Shown here one piece after another: positions 18,705 to 27,613 of a stretch of 64,000 nucleotides of DNA. Under the pieces are notes generated by a model, which was given only the letters and a program-made list of their open reading frames with translations, was not told where the DNA came from and did no database searches. The stretch's first letter is position 1, and each line of letters opens with the position of its first letter. Source of the DNA: JAIXWP01 sp041391745 (GTDB lineage: Bacteria > Bacteroidota > Bacteroidia > Flavobacteriales_D > Sanyastnellaceae); the NCBI GenBank assembly GCA_041391745.1, contig JAWKNK010000001.1, positions 124,001 through 188,000 on the forward strand, given 5' to 3'. The translations under genes were made by a program, and so were the position numbers.

Positions 18705-19641
18705 ATCCTATTGATTGTAAAATATTCCTTTCGATTCGCTGAAGAGCGCCGTTGTAATCCTGCTTCTCAAACGTTAACCCAGTGACTTTTTCATAAAGCT
18801 CTATGTAACGCGCTGAAACTTGATTTACGAACTCATCCGACATCACAGGCACTTGTTGACCATCTTTACCCATGAAGCCATTTTCGATGAGCCATTCTCT
18901 TACAAATTCTTTGCTCAATTGCTTTTGCTGTTCACCCTTCGCTTGGCGTTCTTCATATCCATCTGCATAGAAATAACGAGAGCTATCAGGAGTATGAATC
19001 TCGTCCATAAGGAGAATTTCACCATTCAAATTTCCAAATTCATATTTGGTGTCTACCAAAATGAGTCCTTGAGCTGCTGCTAGTTCCGTTCCTCTTTGGA
19101 AGAGGGCTAGAGCGTACTTTTCTATTTGAGTGTATTCTGACTCGGATACAATGCCTTGCGCAATAATTTCTTCTCTACTGATATCTTCATCGTGACCTTC
19201 AGAAGCTTTAGTAGTAGGAGTAATAATAGGTGATGGGAGTTTGTCGTGTTCTTTTAAACCTTCAGGAAGAAATACACCACATAATACGCGCAATCCGCTT
19301 TTATACGTTCTCCATGCATGTCCTGTGAGATATCCACGCACAACCATTTCCACTTTGTAAGGCTCACAGCGTTTACCGATGGTAACGTTTGGATCAGGAC
19401 TTGCCAATTTCCAGTTAGGAACAATCGATGAGGTGGCGTCTAGCATGCGCTCAGCGATTTGATTTAATACTTGACCTTTGAATGGAATGGGGCGAGGTAG
19501 AATAACATCGAAAGCAGATATGCGATCGCTGGCTATCATTACCAAAATATCATTTTCCAAGCTGTACACATCACGAACTTTTCCGTGATACACGTTTAAT
19601 TGTCCTGGCAGGTTGAAGTCAGTAGTTTGAATTGCGTTCAT
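18703..19641 (-). CDS. purC: Phosphoribosylaminoimidazole-succinocarboxamide (SAICAR) synthase
   Basis: 312 residues, the length of the larger (yeast-like) SAICAR synthase class. Signatures: YHGKVRDVYSLENDILVMIA, SDRISAFDVILPRPIPFKG, RGYLTGHAWRTY and, near the end of the catalytic part, LVDTKYEFGN and LLMDEIHTPDSSRY. The enzyme joins CAIR and aspartate with ATP, the eighth step of purine synthesis. It starts 4 bases after ffh, so the two form an operon. Cytoplasmic. Confidence 0.97.
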   Translation of the reverse strand: MNAIQTTDFNLPGQLNVYHGKVRDVYSLENDILVMIASDRISAFDVILPRPIPFKGQVLNQIAERMLDATSSIVPNWKLASPDPNVTIGKRCEPYKVEMVVRGYLTGHAWRTYKSGLRVLCGVFLPEGLKEHDKLPSPIITPTTKASEGHDEDISREEIIAQGIVSESEYTQIEKYALALFQRGTELAAAQGLILVDTKYEFGNLNGEILLMDEIHTPDSSRYFYADGYEERQAKGEQQKQLSKEFVREWLIENGFMGKDGQQVPVMSDEFVNQVSARYIELYEKVTGLTFEKQDYNGALQRIERNILQSIG

Positions 19642-19645
19642 TTTA

Positions 19646-20980
19646 TTAGCGGCGCATGCCTTTCATGTTTTTCATCATGTTCATCATTTGACTCTTGTTT
19701 GTAAGCATTTTCATCATTTGCTTCGTTTGGTCAAATTGTTTCAATAGCTTATTTACTTCATCCAAATTGCGTCCGCTTCCTTTAGCAATTCTGTTTTTAC
19801 GTTTAACGTCTAGAACAGATGGATTAGAGCGTTCTTGTGGAGTCATAGAGCGAATGATCGCTTCGATATGTTTGAATGCATCATCGCTGATCTCAACATC
19901 CTTCATGGCTTTGCCAACACCTGGTAACATTCCCATCAAATCCTTCACGTTACCCATTTTCTTGATTTGTTGGATCTGATCCAGAAAGTCATTGAAATCA
20001 AACTGATCTTTCTTAATTCGCTTCTCTAGGCGCTTCGCTTGTTCTTCGTCATATTGCTCCTGTGCTTTTTCGACAAGTGACACCACATCACCCATACCAA
20101 GGATACGAGAAGCCATACGATCGGGGTGGAATACATCTAATGCATCCATTTTTTCACCCGTACCAACAAACTTGATTGGTTTGCTTACTTCGCTTTTGAT
20201 TGAAAGAGCGGCACCACCGCGGGTGTCACCGTCCAATTTCGTAAGAATAACACCATCAAAGTTGAGGCGCTCGTTGAAGGTCTTAGCAGTATTTACCGCA
20301 TCTTGACCAGTCATTGCATCCACAACGAAAAGCGTTTCAGAAGGAGAGATAGCTTTTTTTACATTTTCAATCTCTTGCATCATCTCCTCGTCAATGGCCA
20401 AACGACCCGCAGTATCGACGATTACGACATTATGACCATTCTGTTTTGCAAAAGCAATCGCTTTGGTAGCAATATCGACAGCATTCTTATTTTCCTTGTC
20501 GCTAAATACTTTAACGCCTATCGAATCTCCCACCACATGTAGCTGGTCGATCGCCGCGGGGCGGTAGATATCACAAGCTACAAGAAGGGGATTCTTTCCT
20601 TTTTTGGTTTTGAGGTAGTTTGCTAGCTTTCCTGAGAAAGTCGTTTTACCACTACCTTGAAGACCACTCATCAAAATCACCGCAGGACTGCCTTGAATTT
20701 GAATGTCTTGCGCTTCACCACCCATGAGCTCTTTCAGCTCATCGTGAGTGATTTTTACTAACAATTGACCTGGCGAAACCGAAGTCAATACATTTTGACC
20801 TAAAGCTTTTTCTTTGACACGCTCCGTAAAGTCTTTGGCTGTTTTGTAGCTAACGTCTGCGTCCAAAAGGGCTCTGCGCACCTCTTTGAGCGTTTCTGCA
20901 ACATTTACTTCACTGATCTGGCCTTCACCTTTGAGTACTTTAAAGGCCCTTTCAAACTTATCGGTTAAATTTTCAAACAT
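19646..20980 (-). CDS. ffh: Signal recognition particle GTPase Ffh
   Basis: 444 residues from ATG 20980 (MFENLTDKFERAFKVLKG, the conserved start). N domain, then the G domain with SGLQGSGKTTFSGKLA (P loop, about residue 107), VDTAGRL and TKLDGDTRGGAALS, then the Met-rich M domain, which ends MMKMLTNKSQMMNMMKNMKG. Ffh with 4.5S RNA carries nascent membrane proteins to FtsY. It is upstream of purC with a 4-base gap. An alternative start at 21013 would place the -7 box inside the gene. Confidence 0.97.
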   Translation of the reverse strand: MFENLTDKFERAFKVLKGEGQISEVNVAETLKEVRRALLDADVSYKTAKDFTERVKEKALGQNVLTSVSPGQLLVKITHDELKELMGGEAQDIQIQGSPAVILMSGLQGSGKTTFSGKLANYLKTKKGKNPLLVACDIYRPAAIDQLHVVGDSIGVKVFSDKENKNAVDIATKAIAFAKQNGHNVVIVDTAGRLAIDEEMMQEIENVKKAISPSETLFVVDAMTGQDAVNTAKTFNERLNFDGVILTKLDGDTRGGAALSIKSEVSKPIKFVGTGEKMDALDVFHPDRMASRILGMGDVVSLVEKAQEQYDEEQAKRLEKRIKKDQFDFNDFLDQIQQIKKMGNVKDLMGMLPGVGKAMKDVEISDDAFKHIEAIIRSMTPQERSNPSVLDVKRKNRIAKGSGRNLDEVNKLLKQFDQTKQMMKMLTNKSQMMNMMKNMKGMRR

Positions 20981-21010
20981 ATGAGTATCCTGTCTTTGAT
21001 AACTGGACTG

Positions 21011-21018
21011 CAAATGTA
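21011..21018 (-). promoter_or_regulatory. -7 box for ffh-purC
   Basis: TACATTTG on the minus strand, with a predicted start site about 24 bases before ATG 20980. A TTTG lies 14 bases upstream, closer than usual, so the -33 is uncertain. Confidence 0.4.
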
Positions 21019-21120
21019 ATAGGGGATAGGCTCAAAAACCTTTACTTTGTTCAACGTATTGTATCTTTTTATAAAGTATACCGTACAAGCAACTTAGTGA
21101 TTAACAAAAGATCAACACCT

Positions 21121-22011
21121 ATGAGTCTCCGCCCCATATTCATTAGTAGTTTGGTTTTGGCCGGTTTTGCACTGATTATCAGTACCGGATGCGAGCAACC
21201 AAACGCCACCAACAACGCTGCACCTATTCTGGATAGCAACAGCGTTTCATCCGCAGGAACAATCAAATTGGAAGGACAAATCATCTCGATTCCGTCACCA
21301 ACACAACTTGCCATTTTGGTGGAACAAACGAATGTTCCTTTTAGAAAGGAAAAATTACACGATTTGACTAAAAGAGATGAATATCTCAGTGAGCACAAAA
21401 AAGCCATGAATTTGGGAATATTTGGTGCTGACTTGGCATATATCTCCAACTTCAAACAAGGTCAGTTAGGAAGCGATTACTTCGATGCGGTCGGCAAAAC
21501 AGCGAGTGAGCTTGAGGTATTGGATCATATTGATGGGAAACTAGTGTCTCGATTGTCAAACAATATTTCAGAAAGAGATTCGGTGCTCAGACTTAGTGCT
21601 CAATTCTTTTCATCTGCTGACAGGTACTTGAAAAATAATCAACGAAGCGACTTGGCAGGTCTAATTCTTCTTGGAGGATGGGTGGAGTCAATTCACTTAG
21701 CTACAGATGCAGCTGTGATCAGCAAAGATGTTCGCAATCGCATTGGTGAGCAAAAACATGCTTGCTCGAGTTTGAACGGACTACTCTCAAAAATTGAAGA
21801 TCCTGCTTTAAATGATTTGAAATCGAAAATGGATCAATTGCAAGAGGTTTATGAAGATCTTGAAATGACATATACCTATGGCAAACCGATAACAGATATC
21901 AAAAACAAGACAACTTACTTCACAAGTAAGAGCAATGTTGAAATGGATCTGGAAGAATTGAAAGAAGTGGAAACACTTATCAATGAAATTAGAAATCTAA
22001 TCATCCAATAA
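21121..22011 (+). CDS. Lipoprotein of unknown function
   Basis: 296 residues from ATG 21121; a GTG at 21097 would put extra polar residues before the signal. The signal MSLRPIFISSLVLAGFALII ends in a lipobox STGC, so it is lipid-anchored at Cys of CEQPNATNNA. The mature part is mostly helical (LEVLDHIDGKLVSRLSNNIS, LNDLKSKMDQLQEVYEDLEM, LEELKEVETLINEIRNLI), with no recognised family. It is followed 9 bases later by another exported protein and then the ABC transporter, all on one strand. Confidence 0.7.
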   Translation: MSLRPIFISSLVLAGFALIISTGCEQPNATNNAAPILDSNSVSSAGTIKLEGQIISIPSPTQLAILVEQTNVPFRKEKLHDLTKRDEYLSEHKKAMNLGIFGADLAYISNFKQGQLGSDYFDAVGKTASELEVLDHIDGKLVSRLSNNISERDSVLRLSAQFFSSADRYLKNNQRSDLAGLILLGGWVESIHLATDAAVISKDVRNRIGEQKHACSSLNGLLSKIEDPALNDLKSKMDQLQEVYEDLEMTYTYGKPITDIKNKTTYFTSKSNVEMDLEELKEVETLINEIRNLIIQ

Positions 22012-22020
22012 GTAGAAATC

Positions 22021-22431
22021 ATGAAAAAATTTGTCTTCACCCTGGCTTTAGCTATTGGATTTTTAATTTCAAATGCACAATGTGATAGTTTGGCTGGTTC
22101 ATGCGAAACGCACATTACTCAAAATTATATTACCGACGGACAAGCGTACCGTGCTTTGTTGAATGGAGGTGAAATAGCCGAATTCCAAACAACATTATTT
22201 GGCGGAAATACATACCGAATTGCTGCGTGCAGTGGCAATGGTGATGGTAATTTGATCTTTAAAATTTTCGATCAAGAAAAAAATCAACTTTTCTCAAGTC
22301 AAGAAAACGGTAACTCTCCATACTGGGATTTTGTGATTGAGAATACCATGACTGTCAATGTAGAGGCATCATTAGATGAATCTAGAAGCACTTCAGGGTG
22401 TGCCGTTATTATAATCGGTTTTAAAAAGTAA
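22021..22431 (+). CDS. Secreted protein, possible PPC-like fold
   Basis: 136 residues: signal peptide KKFVFTLALAIGFLISNAQ and a short mature domain with four cysteines. The segment GGEIAEFQTTLFGGNTYRIA followed by NLIFKIFDQEKNQLFSSQEN and SPYWDFVIENTMTVNVEASL reads like a small beta-sandwich of the bacterial pre-peptidase C-terminal kind, which is a guess. No catalytic motif. It sits between a lipoprotein and the TerB-ABC transporter. Confidence 0.6.
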   Translation: MKKFVFTLALAIGFLISNAQCDSLAGSCETHITQNYITDGQAYRALLNGGEIAEFQTTLFGGNTYRIAACSGNGDGNLIFKIFDQEKNQLFSSQENGNSPYWDFVIENTMTVNVEASLDESRSTSGCAVIIIGFKK

Positions 22432-22461
22432 ATTAATATAGAAATTACTCTCTTCTAATTA

Positions 22462-25400
22462 ATGAGCGCAGGGATATTACGTGCCTTAATGCAATTGTTT
22501 GCAATTATCGCTGGAGCAAATAAAAGCTCCGGTAGAGAAATTGTGGCTGTCTTTCTGAGACAACAGTTGAATAAGGAACTGGTAAATAAGTATTTGGAAG
22601 ATTATGAGAAGTTCGCTGAGAAATTCCACCAAGGAAAATCCTCAGAAAAGAGAACCTCACTCGCTTCTGTCAAAGTGCTTCGCATTTGTTCTCAAATCAA
22701 CGACGAACTACAACAAAAAGAGAAATTCTTTGTGTTGGTTCGACTTCTAGAATTCATCACTGATTTTAATGAAAGTGGTGAGCAAGAGTGGGAATTTATT
22801 GAGACCGTTACTGAAGCATTTAATATTGACAAAGAAACCTTTGCACTCATTAAGAAATTGGTTGAAGGAAAAGAGGAAACCGATTTTGATGCGAACGCAT
22901 TTCTTACAGCCAAGTCTACCGGGCACGAGCATACCATCGATGGAATTTTGAGCGTAGAAGGCTTAAGAGGAAAGTTAGTTTTTCTTAGACTCGAAGAGGA
23001 GAATTTATTCTTCGTACGATATATTGGTCCTGACTCGCTTTATCTGAACAGTCAGAACATTATTCCCGGTCGTACTTATGTTCTAGGCCAAGGTTCTACT
23101 ATTCGTGGTAGCAAAATCAATCCTGTATTTTATAGCGATGTTTTGCATAAATATTTGAAGCTTGAAGGTACAAGTAGAATTGTCTATCGCGCTGAAAATG
23201 TTTCATACTATTTCCCAGGATCCAATAAACAAGCTTTGCATCAATTTAACTTGATGGAAGAGGGAGGGAATTTAATTGGAATTATGGGGGGGAGTGGTGC
23301 CGGAAAAAGCACGTTGCTAAATGTACTGAATGGAAATTACACTCCAACTTATGGTACTGTTACCATAAATGGATTGGATATTCACCATCAACCAGATGAA
23401 GTATCAGGTGTGCTAGGATATGTGGCTCAAGATGACCTACTAATTGAAGAATTATCTGTATTTCAAAATTTATATTACAACGCCAAACTTTGTTTCAACG
23501 ATAAAACAGATCAAGAACTTTCAGATCTGGTGATTCATACATTGCAATCTATAGGATTGTTTGAATGTAAAGATTTGAAAGTTGGTTCTGTGCTTGAAAA
23601 AACCATTTCAGGAGGGCAAAGAAAACGCTTGAATATCGCTCTCGAATTAATTCGTGAGCCCTCTGTTTTATTTGTTGATGAACCCACAAGTGGACTTTCT
23701 AGTAGAGATTCTGAAAACATCATGGATCTCCTCAAGGAATTAACACTTCGAGGAAAACTCATTTTTGTGGTCATTCACCAACCAAGTAGTGACATTTTCA
23801 AAATGTTCGATAAGCTATTTATCTTGGATAATGGTGGTTACCCTATTTATTATGGCAATCCGGTAGAGAGTATTATTTACTTCAAGAGACTTGTAAACCA
23901 GGTAAATCTATCTGAAAGTGAATGTCCTCATTGCGGTAATGTGAATCCGGAACAGATCTTCAATATCATTGAAGCGAAAGTGGTGGATGAATATGGTAAT
24001 GAAACGGAGCACCGAAAAATTTCTCCAAAAGAATGGAGTAATTTTTACAATGTTATCATCGGTAATCACCTAGATAAGGTTGAAGAAGAAAATGTTAAGC
24101 CGGAAAGTACTTTCGCACTACCGAGTAAATTCAGCCAGTTCAAAGTCTTTATCGTCCGGGATGTTTTAAGTAAAATTGCCAATAAGCAATACATGCTCAT
24201 CAATTTCCTGGAGGCTCCTGTATTGGCATTGGTACTATCTCTTTTCATCAAATACTATCCAACAGGAGATGGAGGAGAAGCTTCTTACACATTGAGAGAA
24301 AACTTGAATTTTCCTCAATACCTATTCATCTCCGTGGTGGTAGCACTTTTTCTCGGTTTGACAGTTAGTGCGGAGGAAATTATTAAGGATCAAAAAATAC
24401 TTAAAAGAGAAAAATACCTTCATCTCAGTAAAGGGAGCTATCTCTTGAGTAAAATAGGAATCATGTTTTTCATAAGCTTGATTCAAAGTTTAACATTTGT
24501 AGCAATCGGCAATTCTATTTTAGAGGTGAAAGGAATGCTCCTTCCTTTTTGGATGGTTCTATTCAGCACAAGTTGTTTCGCAAATGTATTGGGCTTGAAT
24601 ATCTCAGCATCATTCAACAGTGCTAAGGTTATTTATATCATAATTCCTATTCTGATTATTCCACAGCTGTTGTTTAGTGGAGTAATTGTAAGATTCGACC
24701 GACTATTTCCTGCCATTGCAAGTCAAACCAGTGTACCATTAATTGGTAACGTAATGACATCGAGATGGGCCTATGAAGCCATGGCGGTTCATCAATTCAG
24801 AAACAATGATTTCACAACACATTTCTTTGAAGTAGATCAAAGCAGAAAATACTGTGGCTGGAAAAAAGATTATTGGGTGAAGGAATTGACCTCGAAAGTC
24901 AATGAAGCAAGAAAACAATTGCAAAGCGGAAATAAGTCTGAAAATTTTGAGTATAATCTTGAGATTATTCGAAATGAAATTGAAAAGGAAATTACTCATA
25001 ATCCAAGTTTTCAATTTGAAGCGGTAGAAAGCCTGTATCCTTCCAAAGTATCTGTTGGGATTTTAAATGATCTTGATGTGGCCTTGTTGGAAATTGAAAA
25101 GTTCTATATCCGTGCATACAATTATGCCAATAGCCAAAGAGAAGAAATCATTACAAATCTTACAAAGACACCTGAGTCAAGAGAGGCTTATTTAAAGCTT
25201 CAAGACGATAATTTCAACGAGAGCTTAGAAGATTTTGTAACAAATAAAAATGACATCAAAAAGATCGTCGAGTATGATGGTCAGTTGGTTCAAAAACAAA
25301 ATTTGATCTACCTTACACCAGTTGATGTTGGACTATTTGGGGCACATTTTTACGCACCTACTAAACCATTCATGGGACGCCAGCTCACGACACTATCTGC

Positions 25401-25548
25401 GAATATTATGGTAATTTGGATGATGACTATTGTATTGGCAATTGTGTTGTTCTTTGATGGATTCCGCTGGTTTTTCAACTTGTTGGGAAGATTAGTTAAG
25501 TCGGTGTCAACCAGAATTTCGGCAAAAAAAGAAGCGGAAACCTATTGA
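22462..25548 (+). CDS. ABCG-type ABC transporter with N-terminal TerB-like domain
   Basis: 1028 residues in one chain. Residues 1-135 are helical and acidic, like TerB; 155-235 look like a small beta domain (GKLVFLRLEEENLFFVRYIG). The ABC domain has Walker A GGSGAGKST (about 276-284), signature ISGGQRKRLNIA (about 382) and Walker B VLFVDEP (about 402), followed by HQPSSDIFKMFDKLFIL as in the ABCG group. A CPHCGN motif at about 488 may bind metal. The membrane part (about 575-770) has roughly six helices, a soluble, largely helical segment follows, and a final membrane helix lies near the end. The transport direction is probably export; the substrate is unknown. Full-length fusions of this sort occur in Bacteroidota. 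Confidence 0.85.
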   Translation: MSAGILRALMQLFAIIAGANKSSGREIVAVFLRQQLNKELVNKYLEDYEKFAEKFHQGKSSEKRTSLASVKVLRICSQINDELQQKEKFFVLVRLLEFITDFNESGEQEWEFIETVTEAFNIDKETFALIKKLVEGKEETDFDANAFLTAKSTGHEHTIDGILSVEGLRGKLVFLRLEEENLFFVRYIGPDSLYLNSQNIIPGRTYVLGQGSTIRGSKINPVFYSDVLHKYLKLEGTSRIVYRAENVSYYFPGSNKQALHQFNLMEEGGNLIGIMGGSGAGKSTLLNVLNGNYTPTYGTVTINGLDIHHQPDEVSGVLGYVAQDDLLIEELSVFQNLYYNAKLCFNDKTDQELSDLVIHTLQSIGLFECKDLKVGSVLEKTISGGQRKRLNIALELIREPSVLFVDEPTSGLSSRDSENIMDLLKELTLRGKLIFVVIHQPSSDIFKMFDKLFILDNGGYPIYYGNPVESIIYFKRLVNQVNLSESECPHCGNVNPEQIFNIIEAKVVDEYGNETEHRKISPKEWSNFYNVIIGNHLDKVEEENVKPESTFALPSKFSQFKVFIVRDVLSKIANKQYMLINFLEAPVLALVLSLFIKYYPTGDGGEASYTLRENLNFPQYLFISVVVALFLGLTVSAEEIIKDQKILKREKYLHLSKGSYLLSKIGIMFFISLIQSLTFVAIGNSILEVKGMLLPFWMVLFSTSCFANVLGLNISASFNSAKVIYIIIPILIIPQLLFSGVIVRFDRLFPAIASQTSVPLIGNVMTSRWAYEAMAVHQFRNNDFTTHFFEVDQSRKYCGWKKDYWVKELTSKVNEARKQLQSGNKSENFEYNLEIIRNEIEKEITHNPSFQFEAVESLYPSKVSVGILNDLDVALLEIEKFYIRAYNYANSQREEIITNLTKTPESREAYLKLQDDNFNESLEDFVTNKNDIKKIVEYDGQLVQKQNLIYLTPVDVGLFGAHFYAPTKPFMGRQLTTLSANIMVIWMMTIVLAIVLFFDGFRWFFNLLGRLVKSVSTRISAKKEAETY

Positions 25549-25558
25549 TTTCCGCTTC
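25524..25558 (-). terminator. Terminator for the SiaC gene, inside the end of the ABC transporter gene
   Basis: Stem GAAGCGGAAA / TTTCCGCTTC (loop 8 bases) with a run of seven Ts on the minus strand. It overlaps the last codons of the convergent transporter gene. On the plus strand only a weak A/T-rich tail follows. Confidence 0.7.
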
Positions 25559-25584
25559 AAAAATATTTAGGGCTTACATGATTC

Positions 25585-25962
25585 TTATTTAAGCTCTTCC
25601 ACCTCAATCATTTTAAAAGGAACATTGATGATTGCTTCATAATCTTCACCTGCTTCCAACATGTCCTCGTCGTCTTGCTCGTAATACCAATTGATAACGA
25701 CTTTGTTCGAAATTGCTTCTAATCTTTTGAATAGATCCAGCAAACACTTACTAGAACTTGTATTGAAGTACTCCAATTGAATGTGAACTACAGTCTCTGG
25801 CTTAGAAGAAGCCGCATAATTTTCAACCCATTCAATCAAAGGCTTGTAAAAGTCCAAAGAATTTTCTGGAATCGATCTGCCTTTAATTTCGAGCACTCCT
25901 TCAGCCTCATTAAAATAAATGTGAGGAGTTTTCGGAGTTGGCTGCATTTGAATATTTTCCAT
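25585..25962 (-). CDS. SiaC-family regulatory phosphoprotein (DUF1987)
   Basis: 125 residues, typical length. It has the DUF1987 hallmarks: TPKTPHIYFNEAEGVLEIKG, RSIPENSLDFYKPLIEWVE, and LEYFNTSSSKCLLDLFKRLE, which carries the Ser/Thr phosphorylation stretch of SiaC, ending in WYYEQDDEDMLEAGEDYE. In Pseudomonas, SiaC is phosphorylated by SiaB and dephosphorylated by SiaA, and when unphosphorylated activates the diguanylate cyclase SiaD to control aggregation and biofilm. No siaA, siaB or siaD gene lies in this window, so its partners must be elsewhere. Monocistronic by appearance. Confidence 0.88.
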   Translation of the reverse strand: MENIQMQPTPKTPHIYFNEAEGVLEIKGRSIPENSLDFYKPLIEWVENYAASSKPETVVHIQLEYFNTSSSKCLLDLFKRLEAISNKVVINWYYEQDDEDMLEAGEDYEAIINVPFKMIEVEELK

Positions 25963-26029
25963 CTGTGGGTATTTGATTAAAACCGTTGCAATATGCTAAA
26001 TCAAAACGTAAAAGTGATAAAAAATGTTC

Positions 26030-26045
26030 AATTGTATTAACAATT
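26030..26045. repeat. Inverted repeat upstream of the methyltransferase gene
   Basis: Perfect palindromic arms AATTGT/ACAATT separated by ATTA, 42 bases before ATG 26087. A possible regulatory site or simply A/T-rich sequence. Confidence 0.25.
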
Positions 26046-26086
26046 AAACGGTTTATATCTTCGCGGCTGATTTCACATGCCGCCGA

Positions 26087-26827
26087 ATGAATAAGAATAC
26101 CCCCGAATGGTTTAAAACATGGTTTGATTCTCCTTATTACTCAATACTTTACAAGAATAGAAGTGAGGAGGAAGCGGCGGATTTTATCGATAGACTAACC
26201 CTTTTCTTAAGTCTCAAAAGACATAGTAGTGTGCTGGATTTAGCTTGCGGAAAAGGCCGTCATAGCATTCACCTGAGAAGTTTGGGATATGATGTTGTAG
26301 GAGTAGACCTATCTGTAAATAGCATAGAAGAAGCTAAAAAAAATGAAAAACCAGGACTTCATTTTGAAACAGCTGATATGAGAAATTTCAAATTAGGAAC
26401 TTCTTTTGACGCCATTTTCAATCTATTTACCAGCTTTGGCTATTTCGATAAAGTGGAAGATAATGTTAAAGTGCTTGAAAATGTTCATAAGCATTTGAAG
26501 CCAGAAGGATGGTTTGTGATTGATTATTTTAATTCCTCTAAAGTTAAAAATGAACTTATTTCTTCTCAAGAAAAGACAATCGAAGGAGTGAAATTTCTAA
26601 TAGAGAAAAAATTAGAAGGCGGATTTATCAAAAAATCAATTCAATTTTCAGATAAAGGAAAGGATTATCACTTTGAAGAACGCGTGCAGTTGATCGAACC
26701 AGAAACTTTGATTGAATGGCTAAAGAGCCAAGGTTTTCAAATTGTTCATACTTTTGGCAGCTATTTTTTGGATGAGTTCGACCAAAACGAGTCTGATAGA
26801 TTTATTACGATTTCTAGAAAACGATGA
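26087..26827 (+). CDS. Class I SAM-dependent methyltransferase
   Basis: 246 residues. Motif I of the Rossmann methyltransferase fold is LDLACGKGRHSIHL (about residue 49), followed by VVGVDLS (motif II, acidic) and FETADMRNF. The central sheet continues with FDAIFNLFTSFGYF and a C-terminal extension. The LACGKGRHS motif matches a subgroup of small-molecule methyltransferases, but the substrate cannot be told. Its TGA overlaps the ATG of the ZIP transporter (ATGA at 26824-26827), so the pair is co-translated. Confidence 0.85.
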   Translation: MNKNTPEWFKTWFDSPYYSILYKNRSEEEAADFIDRLTLFLSLKRHSSVLDLACGKGRHSIHLRSLGYDVVGVDLSVNSIEEAKKNEKPGLHFETADMRNFKLGTSFDAIFNLFTSFGYFDKVEDNVKVLENVHKHLKPEGWFVIDYFNSSKVKNELISSQEKTIEGVKFLIEKKLEGGFIKKSIQFSDKGKDYHFEERVQLIEPETLIEWLKSQGFQIVHTFGSYFLDEFDQNESDRFITISRKR

Positions 26828-27600
26828 ACGGAGAATCTCCATTTTTTTATATGCTTGTGTTGTTCCTCGCTGCCATGTTGGGCGCCGGGATATTCTTCAT
26901 TACACGTAAACAGGCCACTCAAGGAATTAAGTTGTTACTAGCTTTCAGTGCTGCTTACCTATTAAGCCTCACCTTGCTTCACCTTTTTCCAGAACTCTTC
27001 GAATCGGGCATTGAGTATGCTGGATGGTATGTTATGGGAGGTTTTTTACTGCAAGTAATTTTAGATTTCTTCTCCCACGGAGTGGAACATGGACACGCAC
27101 ATACGCATCATCACGTAGGGACCCGATTTCTCTTTATGGTAATGGTCTCTCTTTGGATTCACGCATTCATCGAAGGAATGCCGTTTGGTGGTGAAATGGC
27201 TGGACATATCCATAACCACGATCACGGTGCACACGACCATGCAGGTCTTCATGATCACAGAGGTTCACTACTTATTGGTATTTCATTACATAAAGTAACC
27301 GAAACACTCGTTTTTGCTGCTTTACTTGTTAATAGCGGAGTGAAGATTGGTCGCGCTTTAATTTGGATTGTTCTTTTCGCTTTAGTTGCACCAGCGGGCG
27401 CTTTGTTCCATCACACCATGATAGATATGGATATTCACGGCATTGAAACCTTGACTCCTAAAGTAACCGGTGTCCTTATCGGTATTCTTCTTCACGTTTC
27501 AACCACCATTATTTTTGAAAGTGAAGAGGGCCACAAGTTCAATTGGATGAAGTTTCTTGCGATCCTCATCGGAATTGCTCTTGCAGCCCTCGTCGTATAA
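26824..27600 (+). CDS. ZIP-family divalent metal transporter
   Basis: 258 residues with seven or eight membrane helices. Family marks: LHLFPELFESG in an early helix, HAFIEGMPFGG in the fourth and HKVTETLVFAALL in the fifth. A long His-rich loop lies between (VEHGHAHTHHH, HIHNHDHGAHDHAGLHDH), as in zinc or iron carriers. The fifth-helix motif, normally HKxPEG, reads HKVTET here: the His is kept and the Pro-Glu-Gly is changed. Uptake of Zn or Fe is expected. Coupled to the methyltransferase by ATGA. Inner membrane. Confidence 0.88.
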   Translation: MNGESPFFYMLVLFLAAMLGAGIFFITRKQATQGIKLLLAFSAAYLLSLTLLHLFPELFESGIEYAGWYVMGGFLLQVILDFFSHGVEHGHAHTHHHVGTRFLFMVMVSLWIHAFIEGMPFGGEMAGHIHNHDHGAHDHAGLHDHRGSLLIGISLHKVTETLVFAALLVNSGVKIGRALIWIVLFALVAPAGALFHHTMIDMDIHGIETLTPKVTGVLIGILLHVSTTIIFESEEGHKFNWMKFLAILIGIALAALVV

Positions 27601-27613
27601 CAAAGCAGTCTTT

